From contig CM060731.1 of the NCBI GenBank assembly GCA_030704615.1, positions 54,110,221 to 54,174,220 on the forward strand: DNA of 64,000 bases. Reading direction: 5' to 3'. This document shows, one piece after another, positions 45,601-57,172 of the stretch. The stretch's first letter is position 1; every line of letters begins with the position of its first letter. Position numbers and translations under genes: made by a program. The notes beneath the pieces were generated by a model, which saw only the letters and a program-made list of their open reading frames with translations, did no database searches and was not told where the DNA came from. This stretch comes from Takakia lepidozioides. Its lineage: Eukaryota > Streptophyta > Takakiopsida > Takakiales > Takakiaceae.

Positions 45601-48600
45601 CAGCCTGCGCTAAACTGGCAGCATCCTTGTAAGTGTATCTTTCCTTTTCTCTGCGTGACTCTCTTTCTTCTGTTATCTTCTACTCAGTCCCATGGGCCCT
45701 CTTGGCCGTGACCAATATAGATCTATTCTTCTTTTCTTCTGTATATTTCTTTATTAGAGGAAACTGATGGCTTACCCCATCCATTGCCGAGGCTTCACCA
45801 ACATGGGCATGTATGGCATCACCATGTGCTTTACCTGCCATTGCATACCTTCAGAACTCTACGAGATAATTGAAGATATGAGCAAGAATAAACTGATGTG
45901 ACTGTGGTAAAGTGACAATAAGACAGAGAGATACTCACCGCTTTGTCAATCTCTTTCATTACCAGGGGATCACATTCTATAACGCCATACAAACGGTTCA
46001 CACTGCAGATAGAAACAAGCACCCTCTTATCAGTCGTTGCAAAAAAAGCATGGCAAATGGGACAACTGAAGGGTCTTGCCCAGGATTCTTTACTTGGTTC
46101 TTTCCCTCTGGTAGAACTCATTGCATAGCCAAGGGTGGAAATCACCTGCAGCTGGACAATCATATCCAACCCGCTAAATAGCTGAGTGACGTGCATGGGC
46201 ATGAAGCCCTCCCTCAGCCATGACTTGCAGAGACAATGACTGACCTATGATAATGGAAAGCTCTGCATGACTACATTACGTAGCACCAGTAGTAACATTA
46301 CCTGCTGCGCACAGGGTAGTTCTTTATCGTGTGCTTGAATGCTGGTCGCAAATCGGTCATGTCATCACCAGCTTGATTGGCAGGTGCTGGGACTACTGCA
46401 GTATCTAACATCAGCTCTAGCAACCTGCTCCCAACCTGCACAGATATTGATTGACCATCTGACGTCAGAATTTTTTTTGCCAGGTGATCCTTCATCCCTG
46501 AGAAGACCTCTCCAATGCATAATGGACTTTGAAGCAGCAAATGAAATTACATGATTAGTGTACGGAGCTGGGTAGGTAGATCTCCCGAATTTTCAACAAG
46601 AAAACATAATATCATGAAGGTAAATGAGAGAATACATATTAGAGTGCAGCCTTATATCTTAGAGAATCGATTACAAGACTTAAGGAATTGTTCAGTTCTA
46701 GAGCGCATGAGAAAAAATACTGAACTTCTAGGGCACCGGGAAGACTCAGCTAAGAAACAGATTTAGCAATCAAATGAGACCATTGCAAAAGCATGGGGAC
46801 AAGAAAATCACCTTACAAAGCAAAAAGCAGAAACTTTGAAGAAATCACAAAGTATGAAGAGAAAAGGGGAAAACCTGAACCAGAAAGATGAAGATGAAGA
46901 TAAGATTATAATACAGGACTCAGTCATTGGAGCATTGTTGTCACAGTGTTGCTAAGAATATAAGCCAGCTTGTTTGCTTACCTTGACCTGAATTGCAGAG
47001 CCCCAGGGCTCCTCACCACTGCTCTGTTTCAAGATTCTCGCAACTGCACGTAGCTTTTGGGCTTTCACCAGTCTCTTCACTTTTTCTTTCAGCGTTTTAG
47101 ATTGAAGTTCAGCCAGCTTATTGGCCTCCAGTTCAATGTCGGTAAGTGCTACCTCACCCTGATCAATAAAAGCTTCGCCTCCAGGCGTCGCTCGCTTTTT
47201 CTTCCTTTTCTTCTTTTTACTGTTCATCAGCTTGAATATCCTCACCTGGACAAAAGGCAAAACCATAGTCTTTTTAAGGTCCTATGTTCACCATCAAATT
47301 TCTCATCTGATTCAGGGGAATTTGATATCTCTGAGGACCAGACCTGCATCAATGTCTCCAAGTGACATTTGGGGTCTTTCGACATGATTTTGTTGGGTTC
47401 TGTTGTAGTTCTAGTTGTCGCCTGGCTCTCTGGACCCCTCCTGGAGATACTAGATCACCTTTTTCCTCTCTCCCATCTGTCGACTACCATATATTCTTAA
47501 CAGAGTTGACAGCAGTGCAACTACAGCACCATGTGTCAAATCTGCCATAGGCTAGATGGCTAGGCAAGCAGTGCTGAATCAATGTCATACTTTCCATTGT
47601 GAAAGCCCATAAGAAGAAAAACTTTATAATGTCCACAAGGGCCCTGACGGCCCATGGAGAAGAGAAAGGAAGGACAAAAGAAACAAACTTTATAACGTCC
47701 ACCATGGGTCCTCAGTGCAAAAAATCATCACCAGACGACGAAGTGCCTCTGAAAAAGACACATAACTTTACACCATTCAGACAAGGAACAGAAAGACGTG
47801 GGACCATGCTTGCCGCAGCCTTGTGACTCTGACAAACTTCCCAGTTTGCCGTTTCCCAAAGCCAGGGGACACAACACTCACACAACAAACACACAAGGTA
47901 TGCTTGTGATGGCCTCGTGCAGTACCTCCTGTTCAACAGCTTCACCAATTTGCATAGCTGCATGTACCACCTTGACACAGCCACCTTCCTGATCCTTCAT
48001 GAGCAGCCCCATCATCCGGTGCATAGTTATTACAGTTAGCATTTCAGCTGGCAACTGGCAAAGAAATGGGCCAAAAATTGACCGGTGTTCCCGAAACTCC
48101 TTTCTTTCATAGGCTTTTTGCTCCGCTGCAATTGCATCCCTGCAAAAATGGAAACCTTGTATCTCAGACTTACAAGGCCTCTTTAAACTGCAGTTGCACT
48201 CGCCCTTAAGCCTTGCAGCCCATGCCACTTTGGATGGAGGAGGAAATGGTTTAAGAGGCTGAAAGGTTTAAAGAGACATGAGACATGAAGAAGGGGTCCA
48301 GCTACTAGCTCTGTTGAGGACAACCACCATCCAAGGGTTACAACAGCTCTAGGAAAAGGACAGACATGCTAACTTATAGCTTTGCGGCGGAAAACTCTGG
48401 AGTTAAAAGGATTTGTTATCGAGTTGGTCTGGTACAAGCTACTGAAAGTAAGTAAACCTGCACCAATCCACAAGTGATCCTTTGCAACACAGGTATTCAA
48501 GAAAATCTGTGAAGTTCGTCAACACCAAATGACTGTACCTGAGGGGCTCAAACCAACCCAGCAGCAAGGATTGGGCAAATGGTAAATTGGGGGCCAGATT

Positions 48601-49260
48601 CTTGCGACACATTGCCACCATGAGCTCCTTGTAATCTGCTGCTGCTTGCTGCCATGCCTCTGTCTCTATCTTTAACTGCCTTTTATATAATTTATCCTGC
48701 TGCTTCTTAATCTTCTTCTTTTCTTTGTCTGATTGTGTCTTGAAGCCTTCCTTGCTGGGTCCATTATGAACCCCAGATTCAGAGTTCTCATGTTCCTCGA
48801 TGTGAGAATCTTCTACTGCTTCAGCGGCGCTGGCAAATGTTCGATTGTATTCTACAGTAGCCCTGCCCCTAAACTTGAACCTTGGATCCCTGCTAGGATG
48901 GCTTACATCCACTGAGCCAGTCTGCCAGAACTGTGGCAGCCATGGCAGCTCCAAAACACTCAAAAGTGCTGCATCAAGCGTCTCTTCCAATGGTGTATGA
49001 AGCTGAGACAAGGAGGTCGCTGGGGGGGTACCAAAGGGTACAACACAGCTGTCATGCGATGGCTGGAGTCGCCACCCTGCCTCTATGACACACTCCAACT
49101 CAGGGACCCTCTGTAATAATTGCCCTGCAGCAGCCACTGAACTAGCTGACCTCTGATGACCGGAATTCAGTGGAACTAACAAATATTTGGGTCCAATCCG
49201 AGCTCTACCCGCTCGCTCCAGTCTTTGTCTTGAAAGCTGCCACACTGCTGCCCTCCACAT
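37790..49260 (-). CDS. RPOT: phage-type organellar RNA polymerase, complete 20-exon gene
   Basis: Exons (high to low): 48539-49260, 47926-48139, 46982-47245, 46302-46435, 45939-46002, 45776-45834, 45299-45416, 44876-44989, 43719-43850, 42864-43280, 42307-42357, 41909-41979, 40914-40998, 40531-40683, 40218-40292, 39899-39988, 39640-39693, 39214-39328, 38468-38571, 37790-37900. They sum to 3147 nt (1048 aa) with all phases compatible. The order of blocks follows plant RpoT throughout: [55 protein letters not shown], motif [17 protein letters not shown], motif [29 protein letters not shown], motif [10 protein letters not shown], and the C-terminal PYFFN. It is a single-subunit RNA polymerase transcribing mitochondrial and/or plastid genes. 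The start [21 protein letters not shown] is basic and without acids, as in a mitochondrial presequence, and resembles MWR starts of plant RpoTm. Plastid or dual targeting cannot be excluded. Exon 17 has an unusual donor (see findings). Confidence 0.95.
39585..39636. repeat. (AG)26 microsatellite at the RpoT intron 17 donor
   Basis: A long AG run on the plus strand; on the coding strand it is (CT)n beginning directly after the donor GTT of exon 17. A GT/GA-rich stretch (39520-39552) precedes it. Confidence 0.95.
43950..44400 (-). mobile_element. LINE-type non-LTR retrotransposon 3' fragment in RpoT intron 8
   Basis: The minus strand reads [19 protein letters not shown], then [18 protein letters not shown] (CX2CX7HX4C) and [10 protein letters not shown]. 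This is the cysteine-rich region after the reverse transcriptase of plant LINEs. In another frame [16 protein letters not shown] follows. The copy is short, so the element is 5'-truncated. It lies between exons 8 and 9 in the same orientation as RpoT and is removed with the intron. Confidence 0.75.
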
Positions 49261-50864
49261 ATCGCCCTTTGTTAACTACCTATACTGTGAGAGCAGTTCC
49301 TAGGTTCCTCCAAGCTGCAAACAGCAAGAATGTCACTACCGGAACAATAGCAACTTGTACACATTGAGACACGGGAAAATTCTAGCATCCATGTATCTCC
49401 TGATGCCTACAACATAAACATGTCATATGGAATGTTCATGTTGGAGAACGTTTAAGAACCATCCCAACCCCCTTAAACCTCTCGATGAAACGTCGATCTC
49501 AATCACAACACTTTCCCTTCCTTTCAGTCAAACCCCAGCGTTAATTCCGCAAAGCAGGAGCAATGTGAAGTTCAAAAGCAGTCCAGCATTGATGATCATT
49601 ACTGATTCCCTTCGAGGGCAGTACAAACGCCAATACTGGATTCCATGGCGACAATCTGTAACTACCTATCAGCACCCTGACAATTTGTTGCAGTGTCACC
49701 ACAATATGAGTAGTCATAGCACTTCATGCAAGCTATGGAAAGGACGAATGTAGAACGTTTCCACCCTTTACTACTACCTACAGGAAAATTAATATGTCGT
49801 GCCCGATTTCTAAAAGGGGTTGTGCATGCTGGTTGAGAGAGCAATTTCCAGTTATGCTGGTCTTATCTAACTTCTTCTTCAATTTGAGCCTTCATATTGA
49901 GCAGAAGTTGAACCCCTCTCAAACCAACCCGAACTATACCTGTGTCCATGAAACCCACCGAGCTGCACCGAACCAGCATGTTCGATACGTCCTCTTTGAT
50001 GGTTGCTCAAGCATCCCTGGACTCACATTGGTCCCGACAGCGGGAGGACCTGCAACGCAAGCGAGAACTCCACCGACAAAGTAACAGCCCTCAAAGAATT
50101 CAGAATACGCTAATCATCCTTGGCACTTTCAGATCAAACCCACAATTCCATTTTTCCGAGGATTTTGCGCAACGATGGGTTCGGTCGTAAGCCTGCGAGA
50201 ATTTGGCTGCCACGTCAACCGGACGGGTGACCCGATTTCCCCCAATGTGCCCGCGTGTATGCAGTGCTCGAAGTTGAAGGACAAGTCGAGACACCAGCAG
50301 CGTAGGTGGTAGCAGGTGCTGCACATCTTGAATCATCGAGCCATAGCTTTGATTATATGCTGCCAAGACAATGATGAGTAAAGCTTCCCGCTAAGGTCGG
50401 CCCTCTTCTTGCTTAGCAACCAGGCATTACATCTTGTTCAGCATTACTTCCTAGGTAAAGTCTGCTGAATTTGTTCTTTCTCTTAGTTTGCAGGAGACAA
50501 GGCTCGCTTGTAGTGATACTGAGGGATCGCCAGAATTTTTCTTCTGCATGATCATGTCATAATCATAATCAGTACTAGTAACAGGTCTTTGCAAGCCGCT
50601 ATGAGAGGTCCATATTATAGAATTACAAGAGGAATTGTCTTTCAACGAGGATGCACTCTACCCAATTCAACTGAAGGAAAATCCCAACCTGGTCACCAAT
50701 GCTACACTAATTGGGTCCTTGTGTTGTTCTTGCTGCCAGATCAAGTTCTTGGGCTTGCAGAGAGGAACTGTTAGGACTTGTGATGAGTATCACATCAAGA
50801 GGATTTAGGGGTGTTCGGAAGCTGCCCATGCCTTGGTGCCGCGTATCTTCATCAGATATTAACA
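49261..50864. promoter_or_regulatory. divergent region between RpoT and the aminotransferase-like gene
   Basis: About 1.6 kb between two divergent ATGs. No convincing coding exon is visible; several short overlapping frames look random. Shared promoter function is inferred only from arrangement. Confidence 0.35.
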
Positions 50865-51893
50865 ATGGCAGACAGGACACAGTGGGGATTGCTAGCCCAG
50901 CAGGGTGCATTGCTGCCTTTGGATCCGGGCCCTGCGTCTGCCTTTCTCAGGTGTTACCCATTTGGTGCATACACAACCACACGTACTAGTGCCGGAGCAT
51001 CTTGTTTACTGGTGTGGAAGAGGCACATGGTGCGACTTGTGCAATCCATGGACATCTTGTTCCAAACCTTTCCTCATGCTTACCCTTCTCCACCTCCTAT
51101 GGAATCAGGCTGGGATTCCACCTTGCAGGGCTTTCTTCGACCATCCTTGCAAGCGGCGCTTCAGAGAGCATCTGAGTTAAAAAAAGAAGAAGAGGAACTG
51201 AGCTTGACAATCCTTGCTTATGCAGCAGAAAACTCTCAGTGGGATATGAGTGTGCATGTGTCAAATTATGTGGCAAAGCCTGCAGCTCAGGCAGCCCACT
51301 TGGCAGTCATGGGACCAGGGCGCAGCCTTCCACTAGCAAAGTACTCACTATGGGCTAGCACCCGACAGGCATTAGAGCGTTTGCAACCACCAGATACAAC
51401 TGAAATACTTTTGTCCAATGATGGAGACTTGCTGCTGGAGGGGTCTGTCACCAACTTCTTTGTTGTTGTGAGACTTGAGGAGAGGAATGGGAAGCAGGGA
51501 GAGCTGCGATCTAGTGGAAAAGATTGGACAAACATTGAGGTGCAAACTGCTGCAGTGACAGATGGGGTGTTACCGGGTATAATTAGGCAGCTCGTGCTTC
51601 AGGTATGCAGGGATGAAGGCATCCCTCTCCGTGAGGTGGTGCCATCTTGGACCAGTCGGCATGCCTGGAAAGAAGCATTTGTCACAAGCAGCTTACGCTT
51701 GGTCCAATCTGTGGGATCAATCCAAATGCCAACATCATGGCAGCTGGAATGTAACAGCCCTGGGGCATTGAAGGACCGTGGTTGGATAAGTCATAGTTTA
51801 GAGATCTGTGGCAGTGTCACTCAACACATTCATAACATGGTGTTGATACGTGCTACTCAAGAGAGTTTAGGTGTTGTTGAGATTCTTAGCTAG
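50865..51893 (+). CDS. class-IV (fold type IV) aminotransferase-like PLP protein
   Basis: A single exon of 342 aa from ATG 50865 in an ACAATGGC context; the open frame upstream has only non-ATG codons. Landmarks follow plant D-amino-acid aminotransferase-like proteins of the At3g54970 type: FGAYTTTRT near residue 33, MGPGRSLPLAKYS with the probable PLP lysine, TEILLSNDGDLLLEGSVTNFF, VQTAAVTDGVLPGIIRQLV, EGIPLRE and AFVTSSLRLVQSVGSI. These correspond to the PLP-phosphate and substrate loops of branched-chain or aminodeoxychorismate lyase-type enzymes. No targeting peptide is evident. The substrate is unknown. The frame is intact. Confidence 0.88.
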   Translation: MADRTQWGLLAQQGALLPLDPGPASAFLRCYPFGAYTTTRTSAGASCLLVWKRHMVRLVQSMDILFQTFPHAYPSPPPMESGWDSTLQGFLRPSLQAALQRASELKKEEEELSLTILAYAAENSQWDMSVHVSNYVAKPAAQAAHLAVMGPGRSLPLAKYSLWASTRQALERLQPPDTTEILLSNDGDLLLEGSVTNFFVVVRLEERNGKQGELRSSGKDWTNIEVQTAAVTDGVLPGIIRQLVLQVCRDEGIPLREVVPSWTSRHAWKEAFVTSSLRLVQSVGSIQMPTSWQLECNSPGALKDRGWISHSLEICGSVTQHIHNMVLIRATQESLGVVEILS

Positions 51894-54843
51894 GCATGAA
51901 GTGATAAAAAGGTTTGATTCTGTTTCTCAATCAACTTACAGGGGACAAGTGGGCCGGGGGGAAGGGGGGAGGGGTTTATGGTCATCAACTACCTTCCTTT
52001 ACACCATAATTGCACAACAGGAAACCAGAGGTAACGAGGAAATCAAAGGTAATGATAACCTTGTGAGGCCAATGCACTCTCATGTGTTAGTCTTCCCAAA
52101 GTTTGAGAATGCATTCTTCATGGAAGTGAAAAGAAGTTAGTCTTTTTTAGCAATTCTGTGCAATTCATGTACTACTAATCTCTCCATAGTACCCTAACGT
52201 GAATATGGTTCCTCCAGTTAGGGGCTGGGAAGTCCATCCCCCTTCTGAAAGCTGGAAGGAAAGGTACCGGAGCAACATTGAAGGGATGGCAGGTCAATTA
52301 TTACATCCATCCCTACTCTTCACCATGAGATTGAACCGGATCAGGACAGTGAACCATCTTCCTCCTCCATCAGCCTATGGTCGGGAGAACTGAAGAGACG
52401 TTTTTCGCTTGACAGTTCAAAGTATATACAGAAACAGAAACCTTCAGCAGCAAACTTCATTCTAGATTTCCTATGTCCAATTTTTGGTCTCTCATACTTC
52501 TGTAGCATGACTCGCTACAAGCACTGCAAAGGGTTTTGTGCTACACTTTGCGGCCTCCCCGCAACCTCATGATGCCGTTGAGGTTTGTGACAATTTGCAC
52601 CACGTTCGTTCGTTGTATGGTAACAAGTCCTTGTTAGGTACGGACTTGGATTCCTACAGGTCCTCTCCGCCCCATGGGCCCACTGAGCCTCCCTTGGAGG
52701 TAATGAAATTCTTCTCTCCATAGATGCAAACACCTCTGGGGATCTTGACAAGAAGCTTTCCACATGAGATAATTTTATTCATTTGGTGTGCTTCTTTTAT
52801 GTACAGTGAGATTAGTAGCAGGAGTAAGTGTTTTTACATGGTACATTTGCTTATGGACTTCATGAAGGGACTTTAGCTTTGCACTGAAGCATAGTGCAAG
52901 AACATACATGCATTAAATTGTCATTTAAATTTGGAAGGTGCTGGAGGCTGTCTGATGTGCATCTGTATCCTCGGCGGATCATCCGGTATCATACTCCCAA
53001 GCAGTCACTGGGGCTTACTGGTCTCTGTAGAAAGGTCCAATCCATTGCTGTTCCACGAAAATTGAATGAGGTTCTCGTTGTTTATCCAAGTTTTGGACTT
53101 TACCTCTAGAGTTCTGTTTCTGTGGGAAATGTCCTCGATCTACTTTAATGCAGCACAGGGGACTGAATGTGAGGTTGATAGCTCTTTATACAGAGAATTG
53201 AGGCCAAAAGGAGGTATAGTTTTTGGGTATGGTCACAACGGAAACAGCATCCCAAATGTAGACAATTCTCTGGAAATGTTACTGTTTTGATCCCTTGTAC
53301 CCCTGATCCCTTGTACCCCTGGTCTGCGGGCACTCACACACACACATATGGGCATGGTGGGTATTGGGGAAGAGTTCTATGAGCAATGTGTTGGGGGTAG
53401 CAGTGAATGGCAATGACATGACAGACATTTACCCATTAAAAATCTATCTTTGAATGTTGAACCATGATGTACCCTTGTCGGACCACCTTGTCTCCACATG
53501 GTATAAAACTCAGCCAAAATCACCAGAGCTCTTCCCCTCAGCTGAGAACAATCCAATTTCAGGGATTCTGAGTGCTGATTTAAGGGATGACGCCAGAAAC
53601 CTTATGGAAGGTTCCGAGCACTTGCAACAGTTGGGGGACATATGGCTCTGTCATTGCACTGTCAGTTTCACTTTAGTGTCTTGACAAAGAGAAAGGGGTG
53701 GATTCACTGTGAGGCCAGAGACATTGACATGAAGGTAAGAGGTGGCCCTCTGTAAACAAATGGTATTCATTAGATCTCTTATTACAATTAGATTTAGTGA
53801 AGTAGACCTTGGGAAATAGCAAAGGATCGAGAGGTCCGAGAGTGGAACCTTGAATTAATTTCTGTTATGATGTACCCTCCCAATGGACACAGGACTGGAA
53901 GTTGACATGAAGATTTGATGACTCTGAAACACCCGAAACACACGTGCAATGAAAAGCACGTCATTAAAATGAGGTGGATTAGGAGGTGGGCGCCTCAAAT
54001 CAGTAAACAATGGAATGTACACAAAGGGGGTGGGGGGTAGGACATTTCTCTTCGCGGTATGAATGGAAGCATTCCTTCCCCAAGCATTCCTTCCCCAAAT
54101 AAGTCGACCAGTGATGCTAACAATGACCCAACATCTGCATCCTCCTTCCATGAGTCCGCCAGAAGCGTTGCTTTGGCCCTGTCAGTTCCAATTGCTTTGG
54201 ACCACTCAGTTCTGCAAAACAATCTAAAGAGAGAGGCTCAGAAATTACTTGGACTTAGAAAGAGCACCTCCTGCTGCTCGCTGGCATGGCAGATTATCCA
54301 CTGACATTAGAATGGACACAGGCAGGCAATTCCACGATGTGGTGGGAAGTGCATATTACGTTGCTTCAGAGGTGTTGAAGAGAGGCAACATGAGGTAACG
54401 AGAGATAGTGCGACTTAATGTGAGGGAATAAGATAAAGTTTCATTAACATCCAGTTAACATCCATTAACATCATTACAGAGCCTACTGATCAACACGCGA
54501 GAGAGGAAGAAAGACGAGCTTAAGAAAAGGGTAAATTAAGTGGTCAATGTTAGGCTTGTCTGCCCTAAAAGTGGGCAACAGCCACCAGCTGGGACAGTGT
54601 AGTTCTCTTGATCGTTACCATCCTTGTCAGTCCAACATAATCATCAGCAATTCCCCACATCCAATCTCCGCCTCTCAGTCCATGCACTATATTGAGCTCA
54701 ACAAATCCGTCCATACAGACTCTTTAATTCCAGCTTGTCCACACCAAAAGGTGCACAATTTGACAAAAACTGCATTCACAGAAGACGTCTGCTGAGCATT
54801 GAACAAATAGGACAAAGATATTCGCAGGATTGCAGGTCGCCTC
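51894..54843. other. region with exon-like fragments but no recognised gene
   Basis: Several short open frames read like protein but I cannot assign them: 52199-52393 (PPVRGWEVHPPSESWKERY, MRLNRIRTVNHLPPP), 52538-52723, 53454-53684 and 54059-54304. The first could be an exon of a gene read on the plus strand. Small tandem duplications are present (53285-53320; a 15-bp GCATTCCTTCCCCAA unit at about 54068-54097). Confidence 0.3.
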
Positions 54844-55778
54844 TCATTCCATTTCTTCAGCAGCATCAACTTCACTGTTGTCGCCGCCCACCCGATTATG
54901 TTTCTTGGCATATCTCTGATTCCTCAAGAATTTAGGGTCCATCTGCACCACCACACCAACAACTTCAGGAGATTTTAAACACAGCATTTGCCAACATATT
55001 TAACGACCAAATTTCGTGCAAACTCTTGTACGAGGCGCCAAACTAGACTTTAGTTCACTGACAGGGATTTCATGATCCATTCATAGAAACCTGATGATTA
55101 CATTCCTCTGACATTAATCCGCACAATGAACTCCACTTTACAGGAGCCACTGGTTAGGGTTGTTGTCCTGTGAAGGAGATGGAACAGCTGGTTACAAGTT
55201 CATGCCCTGGGCGAGAGATTGAACATAACAGTGCTCCAAGGCAACCTCAGCAATGAAAATGATGTAAAAGCAAATATCAAACTGGTTTCGCACTCGTGGT
55301 CGTGGAAACTCCTCGAGGGCAGGTACGTTACCCTATACAGGAAGCATAGACTCTCGTTGCAGAATTTCCTTCCATGCAAATATACTTGCTCATCTATGCT
55401 GGTCTCCTATTTTCAATAGCCTCACAAACTTGAGCATAAAATGATTGAGACCATGATGAGTTAGAAAGCTAGTGTTTTCTCATACTCTTTAATCGGTGTG
55501 AAGTATTGAAAGCAGGGTAGGCAAGAACATGAACATCTCCACAAGCTCAGCACAGTTCATGGAGAGGAACCGAAATGACTTTCACGCCTCCAACTCCCCT
55601 TCTTCAACAATTACTGCTTCAGACAACAAATTACAAACTTCACGTCAAAGCTGAGGTTCTACAAAGAATAGCTTACCCCTTTTCTGGAGGTGTACTTCTG
55701 CTTCTTAGGCTTCTTGATCCCATTCCTGTGCGCCTTGTACGACTGGTTGTGCGCTGTGTGATTCTTCGACTTCGCCAT
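54844..55778 (-). CDS. RPL29: 60S ribosomal protein eL29 (L29), two exons
   Basis: Exon 1 (55677-55778) encodes 34 residues starting [20 protein letters not shown] and ending SRKG at a GTAAGC donor. Exon 2 (54844-54942) begins after GGTGCAG and encodes [17 protein letters not shown] and an acidic tail to TGA. The protein is 66 aa, very basic at the N-terminus, as in all eL29 proteins ([11 protein letters not shown].., then [16 protein letters not shown]). It is a component of the large cytosolic ribosomal subunit. The intron is 734 bp and phase 0. The gene is too short to stand out as an ORF. Confidence 0.97.
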
Positions 55779-55995
55779 CACAACAAGATTAACCCAAACA
55801 GTTCAGAGCATGAATCTGACCTTGGTGTTGGAGACCTGGCAGCGAGCCGGCTAGTGAAGAGTGAAAGAGCTCTGGACTCTGAACCCTAGGGTTTGATGCT
55901 GCCATCATACATCATCCCATGCTTTTCATCCGGAAGTCATCCCAGTTCTATTAATTTTAATTTATTTATTTTTCTTTTTTCTTTTCTTTTCTTCT

Positions 55996-56224
55996 AAAAA
56001 AAAAGGGAAACACCTGGGAGCGAAAGCTCACAAATCAGGCCCCTTGATAGAGAGAGAGAGGAGAAAATAACCTCTCAGTAACCTCGCCGTAAGGCTTTCC
56101 GATGCGCCACTGCGCAGAGAAGGGGGAGAAGAGCGCACCACACCCGTCAAGAAGCAGGATTTGACCCCAAGGTCATCCGGATGGCACTCAGTGCATTTTA
56201 CCAACTGAGCTACTGACTGTTGGT
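55996..56224 (-). mobile_element. tRNA-derived SINE, copy 1
   Basis: Read on the minus strand it begins with a tRNA-like head (TAGCTCAGTTGGTAAA as A box, GGTCAAATCC as B-like box). It continues through a body ending GCTCCCAGGTGTTTCCC and finishes in a run of T. Such a T-run tail resembles Au-type plant SINEs. It lies between eL29 and the MUN-domain gene. Family identity is not established. Confidence 0.7.
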
Positions 56225-56240
56225 TGCTTTTGTTTTTAAG

Positions 56241-56415
56241 AAAAAAGGGAAACACCTGGGAGCGACAGCTCACAAATCAGGCCCCTTAGTAGTGAGAGGA
56301 GAAAATAACCTCTTTCATTTATGCGCCATGGAGGCCAATGAGTAGCAAGATTTGACCCCAGAATCATCTGGGTGGCACTCGGTGCACTTAACCAACTGAG
56401 CTACTGACTGTTGGT
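56241..56415 (-). mobile_element. tRNA-derived SINE, copy 2 (shorter)
   Basis: The same head (TAGCTCAGTTGGTTAAG) and tail (GCTCCCAGGTGTTTCCC plus T run) as copy 1, directly adjacent and in the same orientation, with an internal deletion of about 45 bp. The pair forms a tandem dimer with a similar TTTTTAAGAAAA spacer next to each. Confidence 0.7.
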
Positions 56416-57172
56416 TTTATTTATTTTTAAGAAAACAGGGGACAGTGGCCCTGTGTGGGCGGCAGTGGTAACTTTATTCATAATTAATTTTGGGAAATTT
56501 TAATTTAGAAAAAGGGAATGGACGAATGGACATTGGACACCCCTAAAATTTATAAAGGGAAGTTGGACAAGTAGTCCCAGCAGTACATATGAGGAAAATA
56601 TAACCTCAGCAGAGTGCCACACAGGCTAACATGTTCTGTTGCTCTTACAGAGGTAACATGGGAAGCAAGACGCGACTGGGCCTGCCAGTTGACATCAAAA
56701 AACCCCTTCCTACTTCCCGATAGGATTATGGAATCCAACAGTGGTGTTATGGTAAGCTTTGTTGTCATTCAGGCCCAACTTCCGGTCATTGACCTTCTGG
56801 GTTGTTGAGGTACTTATTGGAATGCTTCCCTGCTCCCCACCACTCGGCTACCTGACCAGTTTGACATTCAATATTCAAGATACTTGAGTTCATAACCAAA
56901 TGTTTGATCTTACTAAGTGGAGACTATTTCTGTACTACTGTCAATCTTTGACAAGAAGCCTAGTATTTTCTTCCAGCTACATTATTTTGCACAGGGCCGG
57001 GACCTGTATGACCAGCACTTGCAGACCAAGACTGACTCTACTCAATTGCAGGAACAAGTGAAAGGATCTGCTGCTGCTGTTGGTTGACATTATCATCCCA
57101 GGACTCCAAGAGGAAGAATATTGAAACAGACCAATCTAAAGGGGTTTTTTTGTCATCCACAAAATGCTTAGA
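56416..57172. other. spacer between SINE pair and MUN-domain gene
   Basis: No gene or repeat recognised; presumably the 3' flank of the MUN-domain gene. Confidence 0.35.
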
